NCBI GenBank assembly: GCA_028819475.1
Contig: JAPPLJ010000050.1
Coordinates: forward strand, 62,001-126,000
Direction of reading: 5' to 3'
From: Rhodospirillaceae bacterium
Lineage (GTDB): Bacteria > Pseudomonadota > Alphaproteobacteria > Bin65
Length of the DNA: 64,000 nt
In this document: one piece after another, positions 24,572-33,357 of the stretch
Layout: each line of letters opens with the position of its first letter
How positions within the stretch are numbered: position 1 is the first letter of the stretch
Program-made: the position numbers and the translations under genes
Notes under the pieces: generated by a model
Databases searched by the model: none
Seen by the model: only the letters and a program-made list of their open reading frames with translations
What the model was told of the DNA's origin: nothing

Positions 24572-26911
24572 ATGGACGGCGGCGGAGAACGGCATTACGG
24601 CATCGGCGACCGGGCGCCCCGCAAGGAAGATCGCCGCCTGCTGACCGGCCGCGGCCGCTATGCCGACGATGTCCGGATCGCGGGCGCGCTCGCCGGCCAT
24701 GTCCTGCGCGCGCCGGAAGCCCACGGGGATATCCGCCGGCTCGATACCGGTGCCGCCGCGGCCATGCCGGGCGTCCGGCTCGTTCTGCGCGCCGAAGACC
24801 TGATCGAATTCGGCTGCCGGCCGATCCCGTGCCGGCTGCCCATCAAGGGCCGCAATGGCGAAGCCATCGCCGTGCCGATCCGCCATGCCCTCGCGCACGG
24901 CCGGGTCCGCTTCGCCGGCGAACCCGTCGCTTTCGTCGTCGCCGATACGCCGGAGCAGGCGCGCGACGCGGCCGAGGCCGTCATTCTCGACATCGAGCCG
25001 CTGCCCGTTCTGCTCGATCCGTGGCAGGCCCTCGAAGCGGATGCGCCGCTCCTGCACGACAGCGTTCCCGGAAATCTCGCCCTCGACTGGGCGGGCGGCG
25101 ATGAAGCGGCAACGGAGGAGGCCTTCGCCGAGGCTGCCCACGTCACCTGCCTGCGCATCGCCAGCCAGCGCGTCGCGCCGACCCCGATCGAGCCGCGCAG
25201 CGGCACCGCGGTCTGGGACGGCGAAACCGGCCGCTACACGTTGCACACCGGCGGGCAGGGCGCGTTCGGCCTGTCCCGGACCCTGGCCCATCTGCTCGGC
25301 GGAGAATCCGGCGACGTCCGGGTCCTGATGGAGGATGTCGGCGGCTCCTTCGGCATGAAGGGCGGCGCCTATCCGGAGCATGTACTGTGCCTGGCCGCCG
25401 CCCGGCTGACCGGCCGCCCGGTGCGCTGGCGCGACGACCGCTCCGACAGTTTCCTCGGCGACGCCGCCGGCCGCGACATCCATGTCGACGGCGAACTCGC
25501 GCTGGACGCGGACGGCCGCATCCTCGCCATGCGGCTCACCGGCGTTGCCAACATGGGCGCCTTCGTCTCCGGCGTCGGCCCGCTGCCCGGTTCGACCAAC
25601 ATCCTCAAGAACGGCGCGTCGCTCTATCGCATTCCGGCGGCTTTCGTGAACATGCGCTGCGTGCTGACCAACCAGAATCCCGTCGCCGCCTATCGCGGCG
25701 CCGGGCGGCCGGACGGCAACCTGTTCACCGACCGGCTGGTCGACACGGCGGCGCGGGAGACCGGCAGGGACCCGGCGGAATTCCGCCGCCTGAACCTGCT
25801 CCGGCCCGACGAGTTGCCCTACACGGCGGTTTCCGGCCAGGTCTATCGCGAAGGCGAATTCGAGGCCGTGCTGGACCAGGCGCTGGCGGCTGCCGACGCG
25901 GCCGGTTTCGCGGCGCGCAGGGCGGACAGCGACGCGCGTGGCCTGGTCCGCGGCCTCGGCGTTGCCAGCTATCTCGAAGCGACCGCGCCGCCCGGCAGGG
26001 AGATGGGCGGCATCCGGTTCGGGGCGGACGGCCGGATCACCTTCATCACCGGCACCAAGGATTACGGCCAGGGCCACGAAGGCACCTATGCCCAGGTGCT
26101 CGGCGAAAGGCTCGGCGTATCCTACGACCGGATCGGGCTGCTGCAGGGCGACAGCGACGCCTTGCTCCACGGCGGCGGTTCGGGCGGCTCGCGCTCGCTC
26201 ATGGCAAGCGGCAAGGCCGCGGTCGAGGCGGCCGACGCGGTCGTCGAAAAGGGCCGGACGGCGGCGGCGCATTTTCTCGAAGCGGCGGTTGCCGATATCG
26301 AGTTCGGCGGCGGGCAGTTCCGGGTCGCGGGCACGGACCGGACCATCGCGCTGCACGACCTTGCTGCGCGCATGAAAGCCGAACCGTTGCCGGGCGAAGG
26401 CCTCGACAGCCTCGATGTCGGCCTGGTCGTCGACACGCCGCCCTCGGCCTTTCCGAACGGCTGCCATATCTGCGAGGTCGAACTGGACCCGGAAACCGGC
26501 GCGCTCGCCGTCGACCGCTACGTCGCGGTCGGCGATTTCGGCACGATCGTCAATCCGATGCTGGTCGAGGCGCAGATGCACGGCGGCGTGACCCAGGGGC
26601 TGGGCCAGGCGCTGATGGAAGACGTGGTGCTGGACGGCGAGGGCCAGTGCCTCACCGGCTCGCTGATGGATTACTGCATCCCGCGGGCGTCGGACCTGCC
26701 GGATCTGGAGCACATGATCGTGGGCGATCATCCGGTGCCGACGGAAACCAATCCGCTCGGCGTCAAGGGCTGCGGCGAAGCGGGAACGACCGGGGCGCTG
26801 CCGGCGGTCGCCAACGCCGTGGCCGACGCCCTGCAGCAATGCGGCGTCGCCGGGTTCGACATGCCGGCGACACCGCACCGGATCTGGCGCCTGCTGAACG
26901 GGCGTTCTTAA
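24572..26911 (+). CDS. Molybdenum hydroxylase large subunit, CoxL form II-like, solitary
   Basis: A 779-residue molybdopterin-binding subunit of the xanthine dehydrogenase/aerobic CO dehydrogenase-like family. Landmarks are the opening GDRAPRKEDRRLLTGRGRYADD, GGSFGMKGG, the active-site loop AYRGAGRPDG (not the AYRCSFR loop of true CO dehydrogenase) and the catalytic glutamate in GVKGCGEAG. ATG 24572 follows GGCAGGGAGCGG. Small FeS and FAD subunits are missing on both sides, so it must borrow partners, perhaps the FAD subunit at 9294, or lack them. It probably hydroxylates an N-heterocycle or aldehyde. Confidence 0.88.
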   Translation: MDGGGERHYGIGDRAPRKEDRRLLTGRGRYADDVRIAGALAGHVLRAPEAHGDIRRLDTGAAAAMPGVRLVLRAEDLIEFGCRPIPCRLPIKGRNGEAIAVPIRHALAHGRVRFAGEPVAFVVADTPEQARDAAEAVILDIEPLPVLLDPWQALEADAPLLHDSVPGNLALDWAGGDEAATEEAFAEAAHVTCLRIASQRVAPTPIEPRSGTAVWDGETGRYTLHTGGQGAFGLSRTLAHLLGGESGDVRVLMEDVGGSFGMKGGAYPEHVLCLAAARLTGRPVRWRDDRSDSFLGDAAGRDIHVDGELALDADGRILAMRLTGVANMGAFVSGVGPLPGSTNILKNGASLYRIPAAFVNMRCVLTNQNPVAAYRGAGRPDGNLFTDRLVDTAARETGRDPAEFRRLNLLRPDELPYTAVSGQVYREGEFEAVLDQALAAADAAGFAARRADSDARGLVRGLGVASYLEATAPPGREMGGIRFGADGRITFITGTKDYGQGHEGTYAQVLGERLGVSYDRIGLLQGDSDALLHGGGSGGSRSLMASGKAAVEAADAVVEKGRTAAAHFLEAAVADIEFGGGQFRVAGTDRTIALHDLAARMKAEPLPGEGLDSLDVGLVVDTPPSAFPNGCHICEVELDPETGALAVDRYVAVGDFGTIVNPMLVEAQMHGGVTQGLGQALMEDVVLDGEGQCLTGSLMDYCIPRASDLPDLEHMIVGDHPVPTETNPLGVKGCGEAGTTGALPAVANAVADALQQCGVAGFDMPATPHRIWRLLNGRS

Positions 26912-26995
26912 AGGCGTCACCGGATTGTGACGGGAATTTAATGTCCAACCGGTGCGGTGCTGCCGATATTGCCGTCACGCCAACCGGGGACGACC

Positions 26996-27403
26996 ATGGC
27001 ACGCCGCATCCTGCTTATCGACGATGACGATCTGCTGCGGGCGGCGATCGGCGATCTTCTGGAAAGCGGCGGATACGATGTCGCCTCGGCCGGCGCAGGC
27101 GATGCCGGCCTCAAACTGTTCCGCTCCGCCCGGCCGGATCTGGTCATTACCGACCTGACGATGCCGGAGACCGACGGCATCGACATCCTCCGGGCGCTGT
27201 CCGCGGAAGTGCCGCGGCCCCGGATCGTCGTCATTTCCGGCGGCGGCGAACAGCTCGATTCGCTGACAGGCCTGCGCCGGGCGCAGGCTCTCGGCGCCGA
27301 CCGGATTCTGGAAAAACCGTTTCGTGCCAATGCACTGCTTGAAATTGTCGCCTCGGTTCTGAACGAGCGCGAAATGGAAACGGGCGATACCGGCGCCGCC
27401 TGA
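26996..27403 (+). CDS. Single-domain response regulator (CheY-like)
   Basis: A 135-residue receiver domain without an output domain. It has the acidic pair region LLIDDDD at residues 5-11, phosphoacceptor Asp in VITDLTMPE, the Ser/Thr switch in VVISGG and Lys in LEKPF. ATG 26996 is used because the receiver fold starts there; an upstream in-frame start adds non-homologous residues. It is followed, after about 100 bp, by the DddP-like gene. No histidine kinase is nearby, so its partner is unknown. Confidence 0.85.
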   Translation: MARRILLIDDDDLLRAAIGDLLESGGYDVASAGAGDAGLKLFRSARPDLVITDLTMPETDGIDILRALSAEVPRPRIVVISGGGEQLDSLTGLRRAQALGADRILEKPFRANALLEIVASVLNEREMETGDTGAA

Positions 27404-27504
27404 CCCGGCGGATATGCCGGCCGGCCGCCGCCGCGCGCCGATTTCCGCTTGCCGGCGTGCGGAAAAAATGACATGAACCGCGCCCTTTTCCGCGGAGCCC
27501 GCCG

Positions 27505-28842
27505 ATGAATCGACCCGCCTATCCCCGTTCGCCCGGTGCCGAAGCAGGCGCCCCGTCGCTCGCCGAGCGCGAAGCCCGGCAGATGGATGAGGCGGGCAAG
27601 CTGAACCGCTACCTGATCGGTTACGGCGAAGCGGTCGAGGCCGACTGGACGGCGCGCGGCCTCGATGCGCCGGACCTGCCGGCCATGCAGCGCTACCGGG
27701 TCGAACGGGTCCGCGCGGAGATGCGCCGGGCCGACGTCGCCGGGATGCTGCTGTTCGACCCGCTCAACGTGCGCTACCTCACCGATTCGACCAATATGCA
27801 GGTCTGGATCACGCACAACGCGGCCCGCTACGCCTTCGTCGCGACCGAAGGGCCGGTCGTCCTGTTCGAATACAAGGGTTTCCGGCATCTGAGCGCCCAT
27901 TCGGTCGCGATCGACGAGATCCGGCCCGCGACCGGCCCCTATTTTTTCCATGCCGGCAGCCGGCTGCCCGAGGTCTACCGCAAATGGTCGGCCGAGATCG
28001 CCGACCTGATCGACGGCCATGGCGGCGGCAACCGCCGGCTGGCGCTCGACCACGGCCCGCCGGCCGGCATCCACGCCCTCGAAGGCCTCAATCTCGAGGT
28101 GGTCGATGCCCAGCCGATCATCGAAACGGCGCGCAGCATCAAGTCCGCCGAAGAGATCAAGGCGATGCGCCGGGCCATGGCGGCCTGCCTGGACGCGCTC
28201 GACGACGCAAGGGCGGCGCTGCAACCCGGCATGACCGAACTGGAACTGTGGGGCGCGTTCTGGAACGCCGCGGTCAGCCGGGGATCGGAATGGATCGAGA
28301 CCTGCCTGCTCGCGGCCGGGCCGCGCACCAACCCGTGGTTCCAGGAATGCAGCGGCTACGCCATCCGGGCCGGTGATGTCGTTGGTTTCGACACCGATCT
28401 GGTCGGTCCCTACGGCTATTGCGCCGATATTTCGCGAACCTGGCTGTGCGGCGACGACCGGGGCGACGACGAGCAGCGCGCGCTCTACGCCATCGCGCAG
28501 GAGCAGGTGCAGTACAATACGGACCTGCTTAGGCCCGGCCTCGGCTTCCGCGAATTCGTCGAGAAGGCGCGGTTGCTCCCCGAGGATTGCCTGCCCCGGC
28601 GCTACGGCGTGCTGATCCACGGCGTCGGCCTGTGCGACGAGTGGCCGGCCATTCCCTATCCGCAGGATTTCGACAAATCGGGCTACGACGGCGTGTTCGA
28701 GCCTGGCATGGTCGTCTGCGTCGAGAGCTATACCGGCAGGGTCGGCGGCCGGGAGGGCATCAAGCTCGAAGAGCAGGTCGTGATCACCGAGACCGGCTAC
28801 GACCCGATTTCCATACCCAAGCCGGACCCGCAGCTTTCCTGA
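27505..28842 (+). CDS. dddP: DddP-like M24-family metalloprotein (DMSP lyase family)
   Basis: A 445-residue creatinase/aminopeptidase-P-fold protein close to DddP, which cleaves dimethylsulfoniopropionate to dimethyl sulfide and acrylate. Shared blocks are FDPLNVRYLTDSTNMQVW, EWIETCLLAAGPRTNPWFQE and YGVLIHGVGLCDEWP. The metal ligands D296, D298, D308, H372, E407 and E422, substrate-site Y367 and catalytic D378 are all present. Each is one position later than the residues I recall from Roseovarius DddP. True Xaa-Pro peptidases lack the CDEW aspartate. Activity on DMSP is likely but not certain, since DddP-like proteins of unknown substrate exist. No other DMSP gene adjoins it. Confidence 0.75.
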   Translation: MNRPAYPRSPGAEAGAPSLAEREARQMDEAGKLNRYLIGYGEAVEADWTARGLDAPDLPAMQRYRVERVRAEMRRADVAGMLLFDPLNVRYLTDSTNMQVWITHNAARYAFVATEGPVVLFEYKGFRHLSAHSVAIDEIRPATGPYFFHAGSRLPEVYRKWSAEIADLIDGHGGGNRRLALDHGPPAGIHALEGLNLEVVDAQPIIETARSIKSAEEIKAMRRAMAACLDALDDARAALQPGMTELELWGAFWNAAVSRGSEWIETCLLAAGPRTNPWFQECSGYAIRAGDVVGFDTDLVGPYGYCADISRTWLCGDDRGDDEQRALYAIAQEQVQYNTDLLRPGLGFREFVEKARLLPEDCLPRRYGVLIHGVGLCDEWPAIPYPQDFDKSGYDGVFEPGMVVCVESYTGRVGGREGIKLEEQVVITETGYDPISIPKPDPQLS

Positions 28843-28879
28843 CTGGCCGACGGAGGCCGTATGCCGCCGGACATGCATC

Positions 28880-28908
28880 GTAGGGGAGGGTTTCAAACCC
28901 TCGCCTGC
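28880..28908. repeat. Dispersed 29-bp palindrome, copy 2
   Basis: GTAGGGGAGGGTTTCAAACC followed by CTCGCCTGC; the right arm has two changes compared with the copy at 45755-45783. It is intergenic. Confidence 0.75.
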
Positions 28909-29053
28909 ACTCGGGACACGCTCCGCGGCGTATCAAGGGACGGGAATTGCGACATCGTTCCGTCGAGTGCGGGACATCCCCTCAACGTAAAACGGGCTGA
29001 GTTGCCGCCACCCGCGCCGGGGCGCGGGCGTCCGCCCTGCCGAGGAGGCCCCC

Positions 29054-29878
29054 ATGAGCGTCGAACCCGATTATATCGCCGAGGCGAACGCCTTCCGCGC
29101 GCGCTGCCCGGCGAAGCCGGTTGCAGTCGGCCGCGCCGTCTGGCGCGTCATCGACACCGGCGCCGTTTCCGGCGGCCAGAGCCTGCTGCTCTGCCCCGGC
29201 ACGCTCGGCAACGCCGATATCTTCCGCAAGGTCATCGAGGCGCTCGCCCCGGACATTCGGGTGATTTCCGTCACCTATCCGATGATCGGCGACTTTCTGC
29301 GCATCGCCGACGGCGCGGTCGCGCTGCTCGACCGGCTCGGCGCCGGCCGGGCCCATGTCCTCGGCTCGTCGCTCGGCGGCATGCTGACCCAAGCGATCGG
29401 TGCGCGCCATCCGGACCGGGTCGGCCACCTGTTCGTCGCCAACTCGATCGCCGCGGCCGAAGCGATCGGGGCGGCCGGGTTTCCGTCCGAGGCCGAGGTG
29501 CTGCGCACGCCGGGCGCAGCGCTCAAATCCGCCGTAACCCGGAGCTTGGAACAATGGCCGGAACCGCGGCCGGAAATGGCGGCGATCAAGCGGTTCCTGG
29601 CCGACGAACTGGCGAACAGCTTCAGCGGCCGCGCCTTCAAGGCCCGCCTGCTGGCTCTGTCGCGGGTCACGGATATTCCGGTGGCGGCCGTCGCGCCTGA
29701 GCGGCTGACGATTCTGCAGTCCGACGACGACCAGCTGGTGGCCGTGCCTGTCCGCCACGGCGTCGTCGAGCGCTATCCCGGCGCCCACGTCCATACCTTC
29801 GACTGGGGCGGCCATTTCCCCTACGTTACCCGGCCCGGCGACTATGTCGGCGTTATCCGCCGGCGGCTCGGCCTCTGA
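29054..29878 (+). CDS. Alpha/beta hydrolase, maspardin-like
   Basis: A 274-residue alpha/beta-hydrolase fold protein. The nucleophile is the Ser in GSSLGG (near residue 99) and the charge-relay His lies in FDWGGHFPYV near the C-terminus. An acidic SDDDQL stretch may supply the third residue. The N-terminal half, LLLCPGTLGNADIFRKVIEAL and ISVTYPMIGDF, resembles maspardin-type hydrolases. ATG 29054 follows GAGGAGG. It sits between the DddP-like and second enamidase genes on the same strand, so ester, amide or thioester hydrolysis in that set is possible. The substrate is unknown. Confidence 0.82.
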   Translation: MSVEPDYIAEANAFRARCPAKPVAVGRAVWRVIDTGAVSGGQSLLLCPGTLGNADIFRKVIEALAPDIRVISVTYPMIGDFLRIADGAVALLDRLGAGRAHVLGSSLGGMLTQAIGARHPDRVGHLFVANSIAAAEAIGAAGFPSEAEVLRTPGAALKSAVTRSLEQWPEPRPEMAAIKRFLADELANSFSGRAFKARLLALSRVTDIPVAAVAPERLTILQSDDDQLVAVPVRHGVVERYPGAHVHTFDWGGHFPYVTRPGDYVGVIRRRLGL

Positions 29879-29936
29879 ACCGGCGGTTCGGCGGCCGGCT
29901 TCAGGTCCAGGCCGCCGGACCGGCTGGAGACGGCAC

Positions 29937-31130
29937 ATGCCAACGACGCTCATCGGCAATATCGGCGAGTTCTTCACCGGCGACCTCGATTCGCCGACCG
30001 CGCCGGTTTCCAGCCTGATGATCGAAGACGGGCGCATCGCGGCGTTCGACCCGGCGCCCGACGCCGCCCACGACATCGCGATCGATGCCGGCGGCGCGGC
30101 CGTTCTGCCGGGCCTCGTGGACGGTCATGTCCATCCGGTGTTCGGCGAATGGACCCCGACGCAGGACTCGCTGGGATGGATCGGGAACTATCTGCACGGC
30201 GGCACCACGACCATGGTTTCGGCGGGCGAACTGCACACGCCGGGCCTCGACTATGCCGGCCTCTCGCCCGATCTGGTGACGTCGCTTTCCGAGGTGACGC
30301 GCGCGACGACGGGCAGGGTACGGTGGTCCGGGGTCAAGCTCCATGCCGGCACGCCCCTGCTGGTCCCCGGAATGACCGAGCGGCATTTCGACCGCCTCGC
30401 CGAAGCCGGAATCATCCTCGCCAAGTTCATTTTCTTTCCGCTGGAGGAAAACCGTGCCGAGGCGCTGCGCTATACGGCATGGTGCCGGGAACGCGGCATC
30501 CGGACCAAGGTTCATACCGGCGGCGTGTCGCGCTCGGGCTCAAGCCGCGTCTGCGGTTACGAGACGCTGTCGTGGCTGCAGCCCGACATCGCCGCCCATG
30601 TCTCCGGCGGGCCGATCCCGATGAGCGACGACGACCTCGACAGGCTGGTCGACGACACCGCGTTCACGCTCGAAATCTGCTCGTCGGGAAATTACCGCTC
30701 CACCCTGCGGGTTACCAGCCGGCTGAGAGAGCGGGGCCGGCTCGACCGGCTCACGCTGGGCACCGATACGCCGGGCGGGACCGGCGTCATCCCGCGCGGC
30801 ATGCTGCGCAACATCCTGTTGCTGTCTTCGGTCGCGGATTTGACGCCGGGAGAGGCGATCGCGGTCGCCACCGGGAACACGGCGCGCGCCCACGGCCTCG
30901 AAGTCGGGATTCTGCGTCCCGGCGCCCCGGCCGACATCGTGATTGCCGGGCCGGTCGAGGGTTCGGCCGGCTCGACCCTCGCCGACGCGATCGCCCACGG
31001 CGACCTGCCGGGCATTTCGTTCGTCCTGATCGACGGCGAGGTGGCGGTGGAGACCCGAAGCCGGCAGACGCCGCCGCCGGCGACACCGGGACAACTGATT
31101 TCCGACAGTCCGGGCTGCCCGTTCTGCTGA
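29937..31130 (+). CDS. Second enamidase-like amidohydrolase (altered metal site)
   Basis: A 397-residue paralogue of the enamidase at 22096, sharing DGHVHPVFGEWTP, MVSAGELHTPG and TRSRQTPPPA. Metal ligands H64, H66, H193, H221 and D277 are kept. The bridging glutamate of enamidase (E174 in the first copy) is replaced: the segment reads ILAKFIFF, with K163 one position earlier. A carbamylated lysine bridge, as in dihydroorotase-type amidohydrolases, could substitute. The product spectrum is therefore likely different from tetrahydro-6-oxonicotinate hydrolysis. ATG 29937 follows GGAGACGG. The gene lies 58 bp after the alpha/beta hydrolase and probably shares its transcript. Confidence 0.82.
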   Translation: MPTTLIGNIGEFFTGDLDSPTAPVSSLMIEDGRIAAFDPAPDAAHDIAIDAGGAAVLPGLVDGHVHPVFGEWTPTQDSLGWIGNYLHGGTTTMVSAGELHTPGLDYAGLSPDLVTSLSEVTRATTGRVRWSGVKLHAGTPLLVPGMTERHFDRLAEAGIILAKFIFFPLEENRAEALRYTAWCRERGIRTKVHTGGVSRSGSSRVCGYETLSWLQPDIAAHVSGGPIPMSDDDLDRLVDDTAFTLEICSSGNYRSTLRVTSRLRERGRLDRLTLGTDTPGGTGVIPRGMLRNILLLSSVADLTPGEAIAVATGNTARAHGLEVGILRPGAPADIVIAGPVEGSAGSTLADAIAHGDLPGISFVLIDGEVAVETRSRQTPPPATPGQLISDSPGCPFC

Positions 31131-31391
31131 ACCCGCGCGATCCGGTTCCCGCTTGCCGCGAGTCGCAGGAAGCGCATTTCGGGTTCGGCGCGCAGCCGGG
31201 CGTATCCCGCGCATCCGGATCGAACCTGACGAGGCTTCTTGTGCCGAAGGAAGCGTCGATTCACTTCCGCCAGAGAACTGCCCGGGGACGCGCAGCGCGG
31301 TTGTTGTAATGCGGCGGCGCTGTGGTAAACGCGAAGGACGAAGGATCGGCAGCATGGAACCTTCGATCTCCGACACTGGAAGGACGGCTGA

Positions 31392-31724
31392 ATGAGCGCC
31401 TGGTTTCTCCTCGCTTGTGCCATCGCGCTTGAGGTGGCGGGAACGTTGTTGCTGAAACTGTCCAGCGGTTTCGAAAAGTGGCATTGGGGCGTGCTTGCCA
31501 TCGTCTGTTACAGCGCCTGCTTCTGGGTCATGGCGCCGGCCCTCAAGGTTATCCCGGTCGGGGTCGCCTACGCGATCTGGGCGGGTGTCGGCATTCTTGC
31601 CATAACGCTGATCGGATTCGTTCTGTTCGACGAACATCTCGGGCTCGTTCAACTGGCGTGCATCGCGCTGATCGTCGTCGGCGCGGTCGGCCTGCGCCTG
31701 ACCACCGCAACGCCCGCGGCCTGA
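31392..31724 (+). CDS. Small multidrug resistance (SMR) transporter, EmrE-like
   Basis: A 110-residue protein with four hydrophobic segments. The essential glutamate (E15) lies in CAIALEVAGTLLLKLS and the family loop VAYAIWAGVGI follows in the third segment. The close match to EmrE in the second helix region (YSACFWVMA) favours a drug or quaternary-amine efflux role over the guanidinium exporter group. The start is ATG 31392. The 261 bp upstream contain no recognised riboswitch, and the gene converges with cysS. Confidence 0.9.
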   Translation: MSAWFLLACAIALEVAGTLLLKLSSGFEKWHWGVLAIVCYSACFWVMAPALKVIPVGVAYAIWAGVGILAITLIGFVLFDEHLGLVQLACIALIVVGAVGLRLTTATPAA

Positions 31725-31740
31725 TCCAAATTTCGCGGTT

Positions 31741-31765
31741 GCCGGGCCGGACGGCGCGGCCCGGC
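31741..31765. terminator. GC hairpin between convergent emrE-like and cysS genes
   Basis: An 8-bp perfect stem GCCGGGCC/GGCCCGGC with a 9-nt loop lies in the 61-bp gap between two convergent genes. No T-tract follows on either strand, so its terminator role is uncertain. Confidence 0.3.
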
Positions 31766-31785
31766 GGCGCCGGCCCGGAGTGCGT

Positions 31786-33204
31786 TCAGCCCACCAGTTT
31801 CCAGTCGGTGCCGCCGGGGCGGTCCTTGATCGCGACGCCCTTCGCCCGCAATTCGTCGCGCAGGGCGTCGGCGGTCGCCCAGTCCTTGTCGGCGCGGGCC
31901 TTTTCGCGCCGGGCGATCAGGGCCATCAGGTCGTCGGGTAATGACCGGCTTTGCGTCGCGGCCGCGAGGTCGAGACCGAAGATCGTGTCGAATTCGAGGA
32001 TCAGAGCGAGCTTCTCGGCCGGCCGGAGCTCCGGGTCCCGCGCCATTTTCCAGGCAACCGCCAGTGCGTTGGGGACGTGCAGGTCGATGGCCAGCGCGTC
32101 GTGGAAGCGCGCCCGCCACCCGGCCGTCTCGCCGCCGCGCACGCCATCACTGCCGTCCCGCGCCGCATAGCTCCAGTCGTGAGCCAGGTTGCGCAGGGTT
32201 TTCAGCGACTGGCGCGCGCCGTCCAGCGCCTCGAAGCTGAAGCTGAGCCGGGCGCGGTAATGGCCGGTCAGCAGCAGGTAGCGGTAGTCCATCGGGTCGT
32301 AGCCGGCCTCGACCAGCCGGTCGAGATGCAGGAAGTCGCCGCTCGATTTCGCCATCTTCGCCTCGTCCACCACCAGGAATTCGCCGTGCAGCCAGGTCTC
32401 GACCCAGCGGTGGCCGAAGCAGCCCTCGGACTGGGCGATCTCGTTTGTGTGGTGGACCGGCACATGGTCGATGCCGCCGCAATGCAGGTCGATGGTCTCG
32501 CCGAGATATTCGCTCGCCATCGCCGAACATTCGATGTGCCAGCCGGGGAATCCGGCGCCCCAGGGCGAGTCCCATTTCATGATCTGGTTGGGATATTTCG
32601 ACTGGCTGAACCAGAGCACGAAATCCGCCGGGTTGCGCTTGCGCTCGTCGGCGTCGACCCGCTCGGTCGCCTCCTGGGCGTCCATCTGCAGCCGGGCGAA
32701 ATCCGGGTAGGCCGGGAAGGTCGCCGTGTCGTAATAGACGTTGCCGCCGGCCTCGTAGGCGTGGCCGCGTTCGACCAACCGTTCGACCATGGCGATCATC
32801 TGGGGGATATGCTCGGTTGCCCGGCAGACCGTGTCCGGCCGGCGGATCCCCATCATGTCGGTGTGGCGGAAGAACTCGCCCTCGTAGAAGCGGGCGATGT
32901 CCCAGGGCGATTTACGCTCGCGCGCCGCCGCCAGCATCATCTTGTCGTCGCCCTCGTCGGCATCGGATTCGAGATGGCCGACATCGGTAATGTTCATCAC
33001 ATGGTGCAGGTCGTAGCCCGCCATGCGCAGCGTTCGCTGCAACAGATCCTCGAACACATAGGTCCGCAGGTTGCCGATATGGGCATGGTTGTAGACCGTC
33101 GGCCCGCAGCAGTAGAGCGTCACCTTCGGCGGCGCGGCCGGGGCGAATGGCTCCACGGTGCGGGTTCGCGTGTTGAAGAAGCGCAGCGGCAGGAGTTCGG
33201 ACAT
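31786..33204 (-). CDS. cysS: Cysteinyl-tRNA synthetase
   Basis: A 472-residue class Ia synthetase. HIGH motif: HAHIGN near residue 40. Zinc ligands: CGPTVYNHAHIGN cysteine and GWHIECSAM. Specificity region: HCGGIDH. KMSKS motif: KMAKSSG. The C-terminal domain with ARADKDWATADALRDEL is intact. ATG at 33204, reading MSELLPLRFFNT, matches the usual start of the family; further upstream in-frame sequence is not conserved-looking. The 153-bp gap to the divergent SDR gene should hold both promoters. Confidence 0.97.
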   Translation of the reverse strand: MSELLPLRFFNTRTRTVEPFAPAAPPKVTLYCCGPTVYNHAHIGNLRTYVFEDLLQRTLRMAGYDLHHVMNITDVGHLESDADEGDDKMMLAAARERKSPWDIARFYEGEFFRHTDMMGIRRPDTVCRATEHIPQMIAMVERLVERGHAYEAGGNVYYDTATFPAYPDFARLQMDAQEATERVDADERKRNPADFVLWFSQSKYPNQIMKWDSPWGAGFPGWHIECSAMASEYLGETIDLHCGGIDHVPVHHTNEIAQSEGCFGHRWVETWLHGEFLVVDEAKMAKSSGDFLHLDRLVEAGYDPMDYRYLLLTGHYRARLSFSFEALDGARQSLKTLRNLAHDWSYAARDGSDGVRGGETAGWRARFHDALAIDLHVPNALAVAWKMARDPELRPAEKLALILEFDTIFGLDLAAATQSRSLPDDLMALIARREKARADKDWATADALRDELRAKGVAIKDRPGGTDWKLVG

Positions 33205-33357
33205 CGCGCGACAGGCGGCTCGGGAAAGCGGAAGGACGGCCCAGGGACAGCTTTGCGCGCAAAGTGGCCCCGGAAGCGCCGGTTCGGCAAGAGCGAGCCT
33301 TGACCCGCGGCAACTTTCGGGCTTGGTGGCGGGAATCTTGCAGCGGCGGAGCGGAAC

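Noticed and set aside
24572..26911. True aerobic CO dehydrogenase (CoxL form I)
   Set aside because: The active-site loop reads AYRGAGR, not the AYRCSFR loop that carries the Cu-binding cysteine of CO dehydrogenase.
23990..26920. 976-codon minus-strand open frame
   Set aside because: Shadow of the CoxL-like gene. The translation is rich in repeated Arg/Gly/Asp without motifs, and it would cross the small RNA promoter and terminator.
27465..27500. Terminator before the DddP-like gene
   Set aside because: The hairpins seen there are followed by A-rich or mixed sequence rather than a T-tract in either useful direction.
31131..31391. Guanidine riboswitch or small gene before the SMR transporter
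   Set aside because: No riboswitch core motif could be seen, and the 80-codon frame at 31153 has a non-protein-like translation; the transporter itself is EmrE-like.
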